A DNA stretch of 64,000 bases from Roseateles_B sp041912595 (GTDB lineage: Bacteria; Pseudomonadota; Gammaproteobacteria; Burkholderiales; Burkholderiaceae_C): assembly GCA_041912595.1 (NCBI GenBank), contig JAYRMR010000011.1, positions 40,390 to 104,389 of the forward strand, given 5' to 3'. Below the pieces are notes generated by a model that made no database searches, had not been told where the DNA came from, and saw only the letters and a program-made list of their open reading frames with translations. This document shows, piece after piece, positions 8,938 to 17,752 of the stretch; within the stretch, counting starts at the first letter, position 1, and the number at the start of each line of letters is the position of its first letter. Both the position numbers and the translations under genes were made by a program.

Positions 8938-10066
8938 TGCATTTGTCCAGCAGGTCTGGCGTCAGGGGGACTGACGCCAGAAAGTCGACGATGCGAGGCC
9001 CAGCTTGCCCGTCGCCATACACATTCACATAGGGCGGCACTGCCCGTCCCGGCACAGCGGCCAGTGCAGTGAGCAGCGCCGCGGCCTCCACCGGCGCGTC
9101 CTGCACATTGGCATTTCGCTCCCGCATATGCTGCCGGCTCCCGAGATTGATCACGGGAGTCCCAAAGCTAGCTGCTTCGATGATCCCGCTGGAGGAGTTG
9201 CCAATCATCAAGTCAGCCGCCGCCATCCACGCCACGAACTCCGGCCGGGGCAGATGCGTCTTGACCACGAAACGGCCCGCCACCGCGAAGCTCTGCAGCG
9301 CTGAACGCACCTCGGCGCTGCCGGCATCGGCATTGGGCATCAGGGCCAGCACCTGGTGGCCGGTGTCCAGCAGCGTCTGCGCGATCAGGCGCATCTGCTC
9401 GCCGGCCAACGCCGATTCCTGCAGGACAGGATGAAACACCAGCAGGGCCAGGGGCCTGTCAGCGACGAGACCTTCCTGGGCGCAAAGATCGGCGCGATTG
9501 CGGACGACCATCGAGGCCAGGCCATCGAGCCCCGGAGCGCCGACGACCGTGATGCGATCCGCGCGCTCGCCCATCCGAATCAGGCGCTCGCGCGCATCCG
9601 AGGTGGCGGTCAGATGCAGATGCGACAGCTTGGAAATCGCGTGTCGCACCGGCTCGTCCACCGTGCCCGAGCGCTCGCCACCATGCAGATGCACGACGGG
9701 AATGCCCAGATGGGCAGCAGCCAGGGCACCGGCCAGCATCTCGCCACGGTCCCCCAGCACCAGCAAGGCATCCGGGCGACGCCGCTCGAGTGCCTCGACA
9801 AAGCCGCCCAGCATAATTCCGATATTGCGCGCCATGCGCCCGCCATCGGCATTCGCCATATCGCAAGGCACGCGGCCATGAAGGTCGAATCCTTCGGCCT
9901 CGATCTCGCGGACGGTCAGGCCGAACTCAGGCGCCAAGTGCATGCCCGTCACCAGCACGCTCAAGGCAAGGCGCGGATCCGCATTCAGCCGCCGCAGGGT
10001 GGACGCCATCAGGCCGAAATCGGCCCGTGTGCCCGTGAGGTAGCAGATGTGCCGCGGCGCGCTCAC
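8927..10066 (-). CDS. neuC: Hydrolysing UDP-sugar 2-epimerase, NeuC/LegG type
   Basis: Predicted to hydrolyse and 2-epimerise UDP-diNAc-bacillosamine, releasing UDP and 2,4-diacetamido-2,4,6-trideoxymannose, the six-carbon precursor of legionaminic acid. The 379-residue GT-B-fold protein shows ICYLTGTRADFGL at the N terminus, VLGDRGEMLA, VVHLHGGERSGTVDE with the conserved HGGE segment, and GNSSSGIIEAASFGTPVINLG near the C terminus, all typical of NeuC. The start is the GTG at 10064-10066, overlapping the neuB stop (GTGA) with a strong GGAGG site 5 bp upstream. True sialic-acid NeuC is the alternative, but the dehydratase, aminotransferase and acetyltransferase neighbours favour a legionaminic-type substrate. 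Confidence 0.9.
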   Translation of the reverse strand: MSAPRHICYLTGTRADFGLMASTLRRLNADPRLALSVLVTGMHLAPEFGLTVREIEAEGFDLHGRVPCDMANADGGRMARNIGIMLGGFVEALERRRPDALLVLGDRGEMLAGALAAAHLGIPVVHLHGGERSGTVDEPVRHAISKLSHLHLTATSDARERLIRMGERADRITVVGAPGLDGLASMVVRNRADLCAQEGLVADRPLALLVFHPVLQESALAGEQMRLIAQTLLDTGHQVLALMPNADAGSAEVRSALQSFAVAGRFVVKTHLPRPEFVAWMAAADLMIGNSSSGIIEAASFGTPVINLGSRQHMRERNANVQDAPVEAAALLTALAAVPGRAVPPYVNVYGDGQAGPRIVDFLASVPLTPDLLDKCNAY

Positions 10067-11109
10067 AAGGCCTCCAGGTCTGCCCACGCCAGCGTGGTGC
10101 CGGCAGCCAGGGGCCGATTCAGCGCACGTCCGATCACCGCTTCCATGTCGGCCGGCGGGATGCCCGTGCCGGGCCGCAGCAGGCAGAGGTCGTCCGCCCT
10201 CAGGGGCGCACCCGCGATGACGTCTCGCGCAAGGCTGACACTGCGTCGCACCAGCGCCCGCACCGGCAGCTCGGCCTCAACGGGCGCCTTGACCGGCGAG
10301 CCCAGGGCCTTCTCGGCCGCGCGCACCTGTGCCACGAGCTGCGCCAGCTCGGCGGGGTCGAGTGACGCGGGGTGGTCCGGGCCTGGCAAGGCCTTGTCCA
10401 TCGTGAAGTGCTTCTCGATGACCGTTGCACCCAGTGCCACCGCAGCCGTGGAAACCGCCAGGCCCAGCGTGTGGTCGGAATAGCCCACGGGCAGGCACGT
10501 AGCCTGCGCCATGGTCTGCATGGCGCGCAGGTTCACGTCCGATGGGCTGGCCGGATAGTTCGAGGTGCAGTGCAGCAGGGTCAGCATCTCGTCCAGCGGC
10601 TGCGTCAGGCCCAGGCGCGCGCGCTCCTGCGCGATCACGGCCACCGCTTGCTCCACCTCCGCCAGCGTGGCCATGCCCGAAGACACGATCAGCGGCACAT
10701 TCTTCGCAGCGAGGAAGCGCAGGAACGGCGTGTTGGTGATCTCGCCCGACGGCACCTTGATGCGGCGCATCCCCAGCGACAGCAGGAAGTCCGCCGCCTC
10801 CTCGTCGAAGGGCGTGGACATGAACTCGATGCCCAGCGCTTCGCAGCGCTGCATCAGCGTACGGTGCAGGGCCGGCGACATCTCCAACTGCTTGAGCATG
10901 CTGTGCTGGTCACCATCGCCCGTGGCCGCCTTCTGGTAGGCCGCCTTTTCGGCGCCCTTTCGCACCAGCTTGTCGGCGGTGAAGGTCTGGAACTTGACCG
11001 CATCAGCGCCGCAGCGCGCCGCCGTCTCGACCAATTGCAGGGCCAGGTCTTCGGAGCCGTTGTGGTTGACGCCGGCTTCGGCAATGACAAAGGTTGTGGA
11101 CATTGACAT
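10063..11109 (-). CDS. neuB: Nonulosonic acid synthase, NeuB/LegI type
   Basis: Condenses phosphoenolpyruvate with the N-acylated mannosamine-type sugar to make a nine-carbon nonulosonic acid, probably legionaminic acid here. The protein of about 348 residues has the NeuB TIM barrel (FVIAEAGVNHNGSEDLA, DAVKFQTFTADKLV, GYSDHTLGLAVS, VIEKHFTMDKALPGPDH) and a C-terminal SAF/antifreeze-like domain from about residue 285. The favoured start is the ATG at 11107-11109, sharing one base with the SDR stop (TGATG); a second ATG six bases downstream is equally possible, and the longest reading needs a TTG. Neither has a strong ribosome-binding site, suggesting coupling to the upstream gene. Confidence 0.93.
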   Translation of the reverse strand: MSMSTTFVIAEAGVNHNGSEDLALQLVETAARCGADAVKFQTFTADKLVRKGAEKAAYQKAATGDGDQHSMLKQLEMSPALHRTLMQRCEALGIEFMSTPFDEEAADFLLSLGMRRIKVPSGEITNTPFLRFLAAKNVPLIVSSGMATLAEVEQAVAVIAQERARLGLTQPLDEMLTLLHCTSNYPASPSDVNLRAMQTMAQATCLPVGYSDHTLGLAVSTAAVALGATVIEKHFTMDKALPGPDHPASLDPAELAQLVAQVRAAEKALGSPVKAPVEAELPVRALVRRSVSLARDVIAGAPLRADDLCLLRPGTGIPPADMEAVIGRALNRPLAAGTTLAWADLEAL

Positions 11110-11897
11110 CACCAAACAGTCAGACCGCCGTCCACCACGATGTTCTGGCCGGTCACATAAGAGGAAGCATCGGACATCAGATACACCAGCGCACCGACCA
11201 GATCATCCGCCTGCCCCATGCGGCCCATGGGCACGCGCTGGCTGTAGCGGTCGGTGAAGGTCTTGTTCTGCCCGCTTTGGATGCCGCCGGGAGTCAAGGC
11301 ATTGACGCGCACATTGCGCTGCCCCCAGTAGCTCGACAGATAGTGCGTCAGTCCCCAAAGGCCCGCCTTGCTGGCGCTGTAGACAGCCGGGGTGTTGATG
11401 GCGCGCCCCAGGTACTCCGAGCCCTCGTAAATGCGCTGGTCCGGTGCAGCGATGCCATAGATTGACAGCACGTTGACGACGCTGCCGCCCCCCTGCTCGG
11501 CCATCACCGCGCCGAACTCCTGGCAGCACACCATGGCCCCCTTGAGGTTCACCGACATCACGTGATCCCAGTCATCCAGAGGGAAGGTTTCGAAGGGTTC
11601 GAAGAAGTTGGGGCTCTTGGTGGCCGCGTTGTTCAGCAAGCCGTCAATGCGGCCGTGGCGAGCCATCAGCGCAGCGCGAATCGCGGCGATCTGCTCGCGC
11701 TCACGGATGTCCGCACAATGCACCTCCAGCCGGTCCGAGTCCTGCTGCTCGCTCAACGCATCGAGCGCCACCTGCTGGGCGTCGATGGCGACAACGTGCG
11801 CGCCGCTGTCCAGCAGCTCTCGGCAGAACACCTGCCCCAGGATTCCGGCTGCGCCAGTGACAACGATCAGCTTGCCGTCAAGAGAAAAGCGATTCAT
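11109..11897 (-). CDS. Short-chain dehydrogenase/reductase, PtmA-like
   Basis: A 262-residue classical SDR with the TGAAGILGQVF cofactor loop at residues 14-24, LLNNAATKSP, a catalytic serine region (VVNVLSIYG) and YSASKAGLWGL with the YxxxK pair. The cofactor is probably NAD(H) or NADP(H). Its place between the CMP-transferase and synthase genes resembles the Campylobacter ptm legionaminic locus, where an SDR (PtmA) sits with ptmB; that comparison is from memory. The exact reaction is unknown, and oxidation or reduction of a sugar precursor or side chain is the likely field. The start overlaps the neuA stop by 4 bp. Confidence 0.8.
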   Translation of the reverse strand: MNRFSLDGKLIVVTGAAGILGQVFCRELLDSGAHVVAIDAQQVALDALSEQQDSDRLEVHCADIREREQIAAIRAALMARHGRIDGLLNNAATKSPNFFEPFETFPLDDWDHVMSVNLKGAMVCCQEFGAVMAEQGGGSVVNVLSIYGIAAPDQRIYEGSEYLGRAINTPAVYSASKAGLWGLTHYLSSYWGQRNVRVNALTPGGIQSGQNKTFTDRYSQRVPMGRMGQADDLVGALVYLMSDASSYVTGQNIVVDGGLTVW

Positions 11898-12598
11898 CCC
11901 TGAGCTCCCAGGCTGGAGGCTCGATCCGCCAGCAGCATTTCAACAATCTTCAGATCCAAGGGACTGTCGATGTCGATCGACCGCTCCCGGGGCATCACAT
12001 GCAGCTTCAAGCGTCCATTCCACAGGCCCTTGGACAAGGTCTGCCGGTGCCAGACGTAGATCGAAGCGTTCATGGAGTAGACATGGGGCGCCAGTTGGCG
12101 GGCCACGACCCCCCCTTGCTGGCCGCAGACCAAGCCGACATTGCCATCCGCCTTTCTCTCGACCATGTTGAAGTACGGATTCTTTTCAGACTCGAAGGCC
12201 GTGATCACGGCGTCGGTCTCGTCGTCCAGCAGCGAGAGGCAAGCCTCGATATCCTCGATGAGCCGCAATGGCGACGTGGGGTCCATGTCGATGATGCGAT
12301 CGAAGGGACCGTCGTTGGCCTCGACCCAGTCGCACAGATGCTGGATCACGGGGATCTTGGCGGCCGAGCTCGTGGCCAGCTCGGCTGGACGCAGGAAGGG
12401 CACGCGCGCGCCGTGCTGCCGGGCCACCTCAGCGATCTCCGGGCAGTCAGTCGAGACATAGACCGCATCGATGCGCGGGATCGCCAGGGCCTGCTCGATC
12501 GTATGGGCGATCAGCGGCTTGCCGCCCACCGGCAGGATGTTCTTGCGTGGAACGCCGACGGAGCCGCCCCGGGCGCAAATGGTTGCAATGGTCTTCAT
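11894..12598 (-). CDS. neuA: CMP-nonulosonate cytidylyltransferase, NeuA/LegF type
   Basis: Activates the nonulosonic acid with CTP to the CMP-sugar needed for glycosyl transfer. The 234-residue protein carries the N-terminal nucleotide-binding motif ICARGGSVGVPRKNI, the PLIAHTIEQAL segment, a VYVSTDCPEIAEVA strand and the DMDPTSPLR motif characteristic of the family. Length and motifs fit CMP-sialate/legionaminate synthetases without an added hydrolase domain. The gene overlaps both neighbours by ATGA, so it is translated in a coupled array with the SDR and Gfo/Idh/MocA genes. Confidence 0.9.
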   Translation of the reverse strand: MKTIATICARGGSVGVPRKNILPVGGKPLIAHTIEQALAIPRIDAVYVSTDCPEIAEVARQHGARVPFLRPAELATSSAAKIPVIQHLCDWVEANDGPFDRIIDMDPTSPLRLIEDIEACLSLLDDETDAVITAFESEKNPYFNMVERKADGNVGLVCGQQGGVVARQLAPHVYSMNASIYVWHRQTLSKGLWNGRLKLHVMPRERSIDIDSPLDLKIVEMLLADRASSLGAQG

Positions 12599-13587
12599 GA
12601 TGCGATGGCTGAGACGGCCCTGGCTCGGAGCACGAGCTCCAGCGAGGCAAGGCCTTCTTCAATCGGTTGAGAGCTCGTCGTGCCCGCTTGGATCGCTGAC
12701 AGCAGCTCCGACATGGCGGTGATGTAGGTCTGGCCGACATCGAACGCGTCGGGCCCCAACGGCAGTTCGCGTCGGCCCTGTGCGGTGGAGACGGCCAGGG
12801 AGCGTCCGGGCAAGTCCCATTCAGCGCTCGCCTGATCCCCGACCAGCCGATAGCGCCGGAAGGGCAGGCGGCTGACGTAGTCCAGTTGAACCGTTGCCAC
12901 CGGGCCGCTGGCAGCCTTCATCAGGAGACAGGCACAGTCCTCGGTCTCGATCTCCAGCGAGGAACCCCGCCAAAGCTCGCCAGAGACCCGCGTGAAGTCA
13001 CCCAACAGCCAGCGAGCGGCGTCGACTTCGTGGATCAGGTCCAGCGCGACACCGCCGCCAAGCGCCCGGCTGGCGCTGTAGCTGGCGCGGTAGTCGCTGG
13101 CAGGGCGCCAGTCGGGCAGCCACTGGCCGGCCTCGAAGCTGGCGCGGACCACGCGCCCCAGCTCACCGCTGTCGACCAACGTTCGCAGGGCCTGGAGCGA
13201 CGGGAGGAAACGCAGATTGCACCCCACCATGCTGGGGACCATTTGCGAGCCGGCGACTTCGATGCACCGCTTCAGCACCTGCACGTCAGCATCGCTCGTG
13301 AGGACGGGCTTCTCTGCATAGAACGGTATGCGGTGCTCGATGGCCGCCACCAGGTAGCGCAGGTGCATGGCGCTGGGGTTGGCGATGACCATGAGGTCGG
13401 GACGCTGACGCAGAGCCAGGTCCAGGTCGGTGACGACCGAAACCCCGGCGCCAAGGCCGTCAGTACCCAAATCTGCCGCTCGCTCGCCTTCCCGCAGCAC
13501 CTCGACACGAAGCTCCGCATGCAGGCGTCGAAGGCTCGACAGATGCCGACGGCCGATCGAACCTGTGCCCACCAGCAGGACCTTCAT
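12595..13587 (-). CDS. Gfo/Idh/MocA-family oxidoreductase
   Basis: A 330-residue NAD(P)-dependent oxidoreductase: an N-terminal Rossmann fold (LLVGTGSIGRRHL), the YAEKPVLT segment with the conserved EKP lysine, and a C-terminal domain containing DLIHEVDAARWLLG. Members of this family act on sugars, nucleotide sugars or inositols. Linkage to neuA and the SDR resembles nonulosonate modification loci, but the substrate cannot be read from sequence. Start: the ATG at 13585-13587 with a GGAGG site nine bases upstream; upstream in-frame codons give a poor N terminus. The following gene starts in an ATGA overlap with its stop. Confidence 0.85.
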   Translation of the reverse strand: MKVLLVGTGSIGRRHLSSLRRLHAELRVEVLREGERAADLGTDGLGAGVSVVTDLDLALRQRPDLMVIANPSAMHLRYLVAAIEHRIPFYAEKPVLTSDADVQVLKRCIEVAGSQMVPSMVGCNLRFLPSLQALRTLVDSGELGRVVRASFEAGQWLPDWRPASDYRASYSASRALGGGVALDLIHEVDAARWLLGDFTRVSGELWRGSSLEIETEDCACLLMKAASGPVATVQLDYVSRLPFRRYRLVGDQASAEWDLPGRSLAVSTAQGRRELPLGPDAFDVGQTYITAMSELLSAIQAGTTSSQPIEEGLASLELVLRARAVSAIAS

Positions 13588-13645
13588 CACTTCTTGCCTC
13601 CGCGCGGGCACATGCATGGCGTGGACTGCTGCAAGACTCGCTCCA

Positions 13646-14302
13646 TCACATGCCGAGGAAGTGACTGACGATGCTAAGCCCGCCATTGCCGCTGCGCTCT
13701 GGATGGAACTGGGTCGCCATCACGTTGCCACGCTGCACGGCTGCGCAAATACGGTGTCCGCCGTATTGGCAGTCCGCCAGACGATCCTCTTCGCGTTCGG
13801 GCGCAGCGGCAAACGAGTGCACGAAGTACATCGCGGGAGACTGACCGTCAAAAGGCGCGAGCAAGCTACCTTGCCACGTACGATCCGCAGGCGCCAGCAG
13901 ATGGTTCCAGCCGATATGCGGGACTCGCTGCGCGTTCCCCTCCAGGGTGCGCGCCGGGATGGCCTTCACGCGGCCCGGCAGGATGCCCAGGCCGCGATGC
14001 TCGCCAAACTCCTCGCTGGCGTCGAAGAGGATTTGCATACCCACGCAGATGCCGAACAGCGGACGCTGCGTACCCGCGAACTCCCGGATTGCATCGCCAA
14101 AGCCACGCTGGGTGACTTCGCGGATGCTGTCCTTGAACGCCCCCACGCCCGGCACCACTAGGCGCTCGGCGGCCAGAGCCTGCCTGGGATCTTCGGTCAC
14201 CTGCACGTCCGCGCCGCAATGCTCGAAGGCACGCACCACGTTGAACAGATTGCACATCCCGTAGTCCAGGATGGTGACCTTGGTCATCGAACTTTGGCTC
14301 AT
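13646..14302 (-). CDS. hisH: HisH-type glutamine amidotransferase dedicated to sugar amidination
   Basis: Class-I glutamine amidotransferase that hydrolyses glutamine and passes ammonia to a HisF partner. The 218-residue protein keeps the nucleophile elbow GICVGMQ, an oxyanion region and the QFHPERSG histidine/glutamate pair. It is encoded beside hisF and a WbpG-type amidotransferase, not beside other histidine genes, matching the HisH2/HisF2/WbpG arrangement of Pseudomonas B-band LPS, where this ammonia makes acetamidino sugars. Two ATGs are possible (14302 and 14287) and neither has a strong ribosome-binding site. A role in histidine synthesis is unlikely by context but is not excluded by this subunit alone. 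Confidence 0.87.
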   Translation of the reverse strand: MSQSSMTKVTILDYGMCNLFNVVRAFEHCGADVQVTEDPRQALAAERLVVPGVGAFKDSIREVTQRGFGDAIREFAGTQRPLFGICVGMQILFDASEEFGEHRGLGILPGRVKAIPARTLEGNAQRVPHIGWNHLLAPADRTWQGSLLAPFDGQSPAMYFVHSFAAAPEREEDRLADCQYGGHRICAAVQRGNVMATQFHPERSGNGGLSIVSHFLGM

Positions 14303-14305
14303 GGA

Positions 14306-15067
14306 TCAGAACTTTCGAACGGGGAGTCCCGCGGCCTGCGCTGCGGAGCGGATCTCGCCCACGGTCAGGCGCTTGTAGTGCAGCACGTCGGCCATGGCAA
14401 CGGCGTCCGCCAGCCCTTCCTGGGCCGCCTGCACAAAATGCTGCGTCGACCCCATGCCGCCGCTGGCAATAACGGGCACGGGCACGGCAGCGCTGACGGC
14501 GCGGATCAGGTCCAGGTCAAATCCCTGCCGCGTGCCCTCGCGGTCCACCGAGGTGATCAGCACCTCGCCTGCGCCCAGCTCGACCCCCTGAGTCACCCAC
14601 GCCAGCACGTCCAGTCCGGTGCGTTCACGGCCGTTGTCCGTATAGGCTTCCCACTTCCCCGGGGCGACTTCCTTGGCCTCGATGGACAGCACCATGGCCT
14701 GGGAGCCGAAACGTCGTGCCACGTCGCGGATCAGCTCCGGCCGGGCCACAGCTGCGGTGTTGATCGCCACCTTGTCGGCGCCAGACCGGAGGATGTCCCG
14801 GGCGTCGTCTACCGAGCGGATGCCCCCGCCCACCGTGATGGGCACGAAGACATCGCGGGCGGCCTTCTTGATGATGTCGCTCAGGTTGTTGCGACCGTAG
14901 AGGCTCGCCACGATGTCCATGTAGATGAGCTCATCGGCACCCGCTTCGTAGTAGCGGACGGCGTGCTCCTGTGGGTCGCCGATGACGCGCAGACCCTCGA
15001 GCCGAATGCCCTTGATGAGATTCGGCCCCTTGATGTCGAGGCGAGGAATGATGCGAAGGTTGCTCAT
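14306..15067 (-). CDS. hisF: HisF-type ammonia-channel protein with altered catalytic residue
   Basis: A 253-residue TIM barrel of the HisF family. It begins MSNLRIIPRLDIKG and has the phosphate-binding VGGGIRSVDDA and ASGGMGSTQHF loops. Family knowledge places two catalytic aspartates at positions 11 and 130 of histidine-pathway HisF. Here D11 is present but position 130 is glutamate (in MVLSIEAKE). With the linked WbpG-type gene, this fits a paralogue that only channels ammonia from HisH to a sugar amidotransferase. It lies 3 bp downstream of the hisH start codon region and 3 bp from the amidotransferase stop, in the order amidotransferase-hisF-hisH. Confidence 0.87.
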   Translation of the reverse strand: MSNLRIIPRLDIKGPNLIKGIRLEGLRVIGDPQEHAVRYYEAGADELIYMDIVASLYGRNNLSDIIKKAARDVFVPITVGGGIRSVDDARDILRSGADKVAINTAAVARPELIRDVARRFGSQAMVLSIEAKEVAPGKWEAYTDNGRERTGLDVLAWVTQGVELGAGEVLITSVDREGTRQGFDLDLIRAVSAAVPVPVIASGGMGSTQHFVQAAQEGLADAVAMADVLHYKRLTVGEIRSAAQAAGLPVRKF

Positions 15068-15070
15068 GGC

Positions 15071-16402
15071 TTACTTGGCGTCCGGATGCCACACCGCATG
15101 ACGCTGCTTCCACTGCTCGTCCTCCCACTTCCAGAGATGGGGAGAGCGGAAGGAGTCGGCCAGACGCGTGAAGTACTCGCGCGTCATGATGGGCTCCTCA
15201 AACATCTTGCTGGCCTGCGGGAATTCACTGGCCGGGATGCTCAGATACTTGAAGATCTCCTCGGCGAAGCGCTCGGGGAACTCATGGTCGTAGCGCTTGA
15301 CCAGTGCCACGCCCTCTTCGCGGAGGATGTCGCCCGAGCGAATTTCCTGCGCGGCATCGTAGCTGGCGCGGCCGATGCCGAACTTGACGCCGGTCGTGTA
15401 GTAGTGGAAGTCGTCAATGCGATCGTCGATGCTGTTGTACTTGCTGTAGGTGCCGGGCGTGCGCTCGGGCGAGGCCTCAAAGCCGCCATGCTCCACCGAG
15501 TAGTAGTAGCAGGCCTGCGGATGCCACTTGAGGTAGTAGCCCAGGTAATGCACCTCGGTCTTCTTCTCCTCAATTTCATGCGGGTTGGCGGGCAGGTAGG
15601 GCGCGAGGTCATGCTGCTCCAGCCCGAAGTGCTTCTTCAGGTCGGTGACGGCCACGCCGCCCAGGCTCACCTTGGATTGGTCCTCGGCGGTGAAGTACGA
15701 CCAGTCACGCTTGGCAGACTCGGTGTCGCCGATCGGGTTGCCGTATTCCGCCTCGTTCTCGCCGTAGATGACCAGCGGGATGTTGAAGAGCAGCGACATC
15801 TTCGGCGCCAGCGCCTTCTGGCCAAACATGAAGGCCTGGAAGGGATGGAACAGGTTGTCGACGGCCAGGCGCGTCAGCAGGCGGTGGGCGCGCCCGTTCG
15901 GCGTCATCAGGTAGTTGTCATGCCCGGCATGGATCCAGCGCTGGAAGTTGCGCCAGCCCCATTCGGTGTAGATGTGCGGCGCCCAAGTCACGGTCAAGGG
16001 ATGCATGCCGTACTTGTTGCGCAGGATGTGCGAGGCATAGAAGCTGTCCTTGCCACCTGAGCCAGGCACGATGCAGTCGTAGCTGCCATCCTTGCTGCGG
16101 TGACGATCCAGCAGATCCCGCAACTGGCGCTCGCGCTCGTCCCAGTCGATGACGCCGTTCTTCTTCTCGGCGAAACGGCAGGCATCGCAGACCCCTTCCG
16201 CGTCGAAGTGAATCGTCTTCTTCTTGGAATCCTTCGTGTGCGAGTACTCGACAGCGGAGTTGGGACGCTGGTTGGAAATCACGCAGCGCTTGCAAAAGAC
16301 GACCTCCGACGGCAGGCCATACTTGGTTTCCGAATTCAGTACAGAGCCCAGGTACTTGGACTTATCGATTTCCTGCGGTGCTGCAATTTGTTCCAATTTC
16401 AT
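15071..16402 (-). CDS. N-acetyl sugar amidotransferase, WbpG/PseA/PtmG family
   Basis: Predicted to convert an acetamido group of an activated sugar into an acetamidino group using ATP and ammonia from HisH/HisF. The 443-residue protein has the PP-loop ATP pyrophosphatase motif VPGSGGKDSFYAS near residue 105 and two cysteine pairs, CKRC near residue 37 and CDAC near residue 71, that could bind zinc. There is an N-terminal extension of about 35 residues before the usual FCKRCVIS start of the family. The ATG at 16400-16402 follows an AAGGAG sequence unusually closely (1 nt). In the nonulosonate context the product could be 5-acetamidino-7-acetamido legionaminic acid. Confidence 0.9.
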   Translation of the reverse strand: MKLEQIAAPQEIDKSKYLGSVLNSETKYGLPSEVVFCKRCVISNQRPNSAVEYSHTKDSKKKTIHFDAEGVCDACRFAEKKNGVIDWDERERQLRDLLDRHRSKDGSYDCIVPGSGGKDSFYASHILRNKYGMHPLTVTWAPHIYTEWGWRNFQRWIHAGHDNYLMTPNGRAHRLLTRLAVDNLFHPFQAFMFGQKALAPKMSLLFNIPLVIYGENEAEYGNPIGDTESAKRDWSYFTAEDQSKVSLGGVAVTDLKKHFGLEQHDLAPYLPANPHEIEEKKTEVHYLGYYLKWHPQACYYYSVEHGGFEASPERTPGTYSKYNSIDDRIDDFHYYTTGVKFGIGRASYDAAQEIRSGDILREEGVALVKRYDHEFPERFAEEIFKYLSIPASEFPQASKMFEEPIMTREYFTRLADSFRSPHLWKWEDEQWKQRHAVWHPDAK

Positions 16403-16428
16403 ACTCCTTGAGAATATTTAGTTAACTT

Positions 16429-17661
16429 TCAAACCAGCATCGAATCGATGACCTGGGCAATTTTACAAGTCGGGCTCAATCCCGCCATTTCGTCATCGGC
16501 CAAATTGGCCTCGGCCCACACAGCCCTGTTGGCCGCCGCATGCAGTAAGACGTCACCGAGTCCATCCGGGGACTGCACGCCAGTGGAGACACCCATCTGG
16601 CTGTAAGGCGCATCCGACGTGAATATGGAGGCATCGACCGAGATCACTCTGCGGCCAGCCAGATAAGCCTCCAGGCCCACAGTGGAAGCAGTCACGACGA
16701 CGATATCCACTGCATGCAGGAGTGCAGCCAAATCCTCGGTAACGGGGCTGAAGTGAACCCTCGCTTGGCCCTGCATGAAGTCGATGCGTTCGCTAGGGTG
16801 GTAGCGGACCACCAGTTGAAAGCCGTCGTGCTGCGCAACGAATTGTCGCAATTCGGCCTCGATGCGCCGCGGCAGAGAGGGGTCGCCGTGCCGGTCGGCA
16901 AACGGGTGTCTTTCCGGCTCAATCTGGGAGGCCCACAGGATGACGACGTCTTCTTCAGGCCAGGAACGATCTCTCCGCAACTTGCGCCCTGCCTCCATTG
17001 CGCTGGCTGTCCGGAGACGCTGGAACGCTGGGTTTCCCGTCACAACCACCTCGTCGGCTCGACGTCCGTGAGCGAGAAACATGTCCCGCACCTGATCATT
17101 TAAGACACATATGCGTTGGGAATACCCCGGTTGCCCCACCCATTGCACTTCCTGAAGTCCAAAGATATCCACAGTGCACACCGCCGGTATGCCCAGACGC
17201 CCCGCCGCAAGAAGGGCTGCCTGCTCGCTACGGGGAGAGTTTGTTGCGACCACAAGGGCCGGGTTCAACTCCCTTAGCCATGATTCAAACAAGCCGACTG
17301 GCAAAAACGCTTGACGGCCTTGCGCCGCGTAGCGCTCTGCCGCTCCGACTTCGCCATGCATTCTGACCAACTCGCGGTAATTCAACCCAAGGTACGCCAC
17401 CGTCTCCTCAGGAGATACAGGCCCTCCGGTCGGCAGTCCACGAGCAAGCTCGTTCCCATATTTCTGCACATCAGCATCACTTGCACCAGGGAGTTGCCGA
17501 TAGCCGATGAATGGAAGCTGAAGGCCATCCATATATTGCGCGGCCGTTGTCAACGCTAAAAACACGACAGACCGCCCGGCGGCAGCAAGATGCTTAGCCA
17601 CCGGAGCCAACATTGCGACGTGACCACCGCCGTATGCCACGAACAATATTTCATTCGCCAC
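16429..17661 (-). CDS. GT-B-fold glycosyltransferase, candidate nonulosonate transferase
   Basis: A 410-residue protein resembling GT-B glycosyltransferases and UDP-sugar 2-epimerases. The N-terminal half starts with ILFVAYGGGHVAMLAPVAKHL, a glycine-rich acceptor-side loop; the C-terminal half has VVTGNPAFQRLR, VVRYHPSERIDF and VVVTASTVGLEAYLAGRRVISVD, which look like a nucleotide-sugar binding site. It is the only recognisable glycosyltransferase apart from the PglC-type initiator in the operon and is next to the acetamidino-sugar genes, so transfer of the CMP-nonulosonate is an attractive inference; any other sugar is possible. The start is a GTG at 17659-17661 with a weak GGGG site. No transmembrane segments are seen. 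Confidence 0.6.
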   Translation of the reverse strand: MANEILFVAYGGGHVAMLAPVAKHLAAAGRSVVFLALTTAAQYMDGLQLPFIGYRQLPGASDADVQKYGNELARGLPTGGPVSPEETVAYLGLNYRELVRMHGEVGAAERYAAQGRQAFLPVGLFESWLRELNPALVVATNSPRSEQAALLAAGRLGIPAVCTVDIFGLQEVQWVGQPGYSQRICVLNDQVRDMFLAHGRRADEVVVTGNPAFQRLRTASAMEAGRKLRRDRSWPEEDVVILWASQIEPERHPFADRHGDPSLPRRIEAELRQFVAQHDGFQLVVRYHPSERIDFMQGQARVHFSPVTEDLAALLHAVDIVVVTASTVGLEAYLAGRRVISVDASIFTSDAPYSQMGVSTGVQSPDGLGDVLLHAAANRAVWAEANLADDEMAGLSPTCKIAQVIDSMLV

Positions 17662-17752
17662 CGTAAAGCCCCAAAAAAATGAACCCAGGAAGTATCACCC
17701 TCGCCCGGCGCCGATATCTTCGATAGTTATTCCGACGCCGACTCAGCCACGA

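Noticed and set aside
8927..12598. Classical N-acetylneuraminic (sialic) acid pathway
   Set aside because: The accompanying 4,6-dehydratase, aminotransferase and acetyltransferase point to a dideoxy diamino nonulosonate. Pseudaminic acid is disfavoured because a NeuC-type epimerase, not a PseG-type hydrolase, is present.
13646..15067. HisH and HisF as part of the histidine biosynthesis pathway
   Set aside because: No other his genes are adjacent, the HisF-like protein has E at the catalytic position 130, and a WbpG-type amidotransferase is directly linked.
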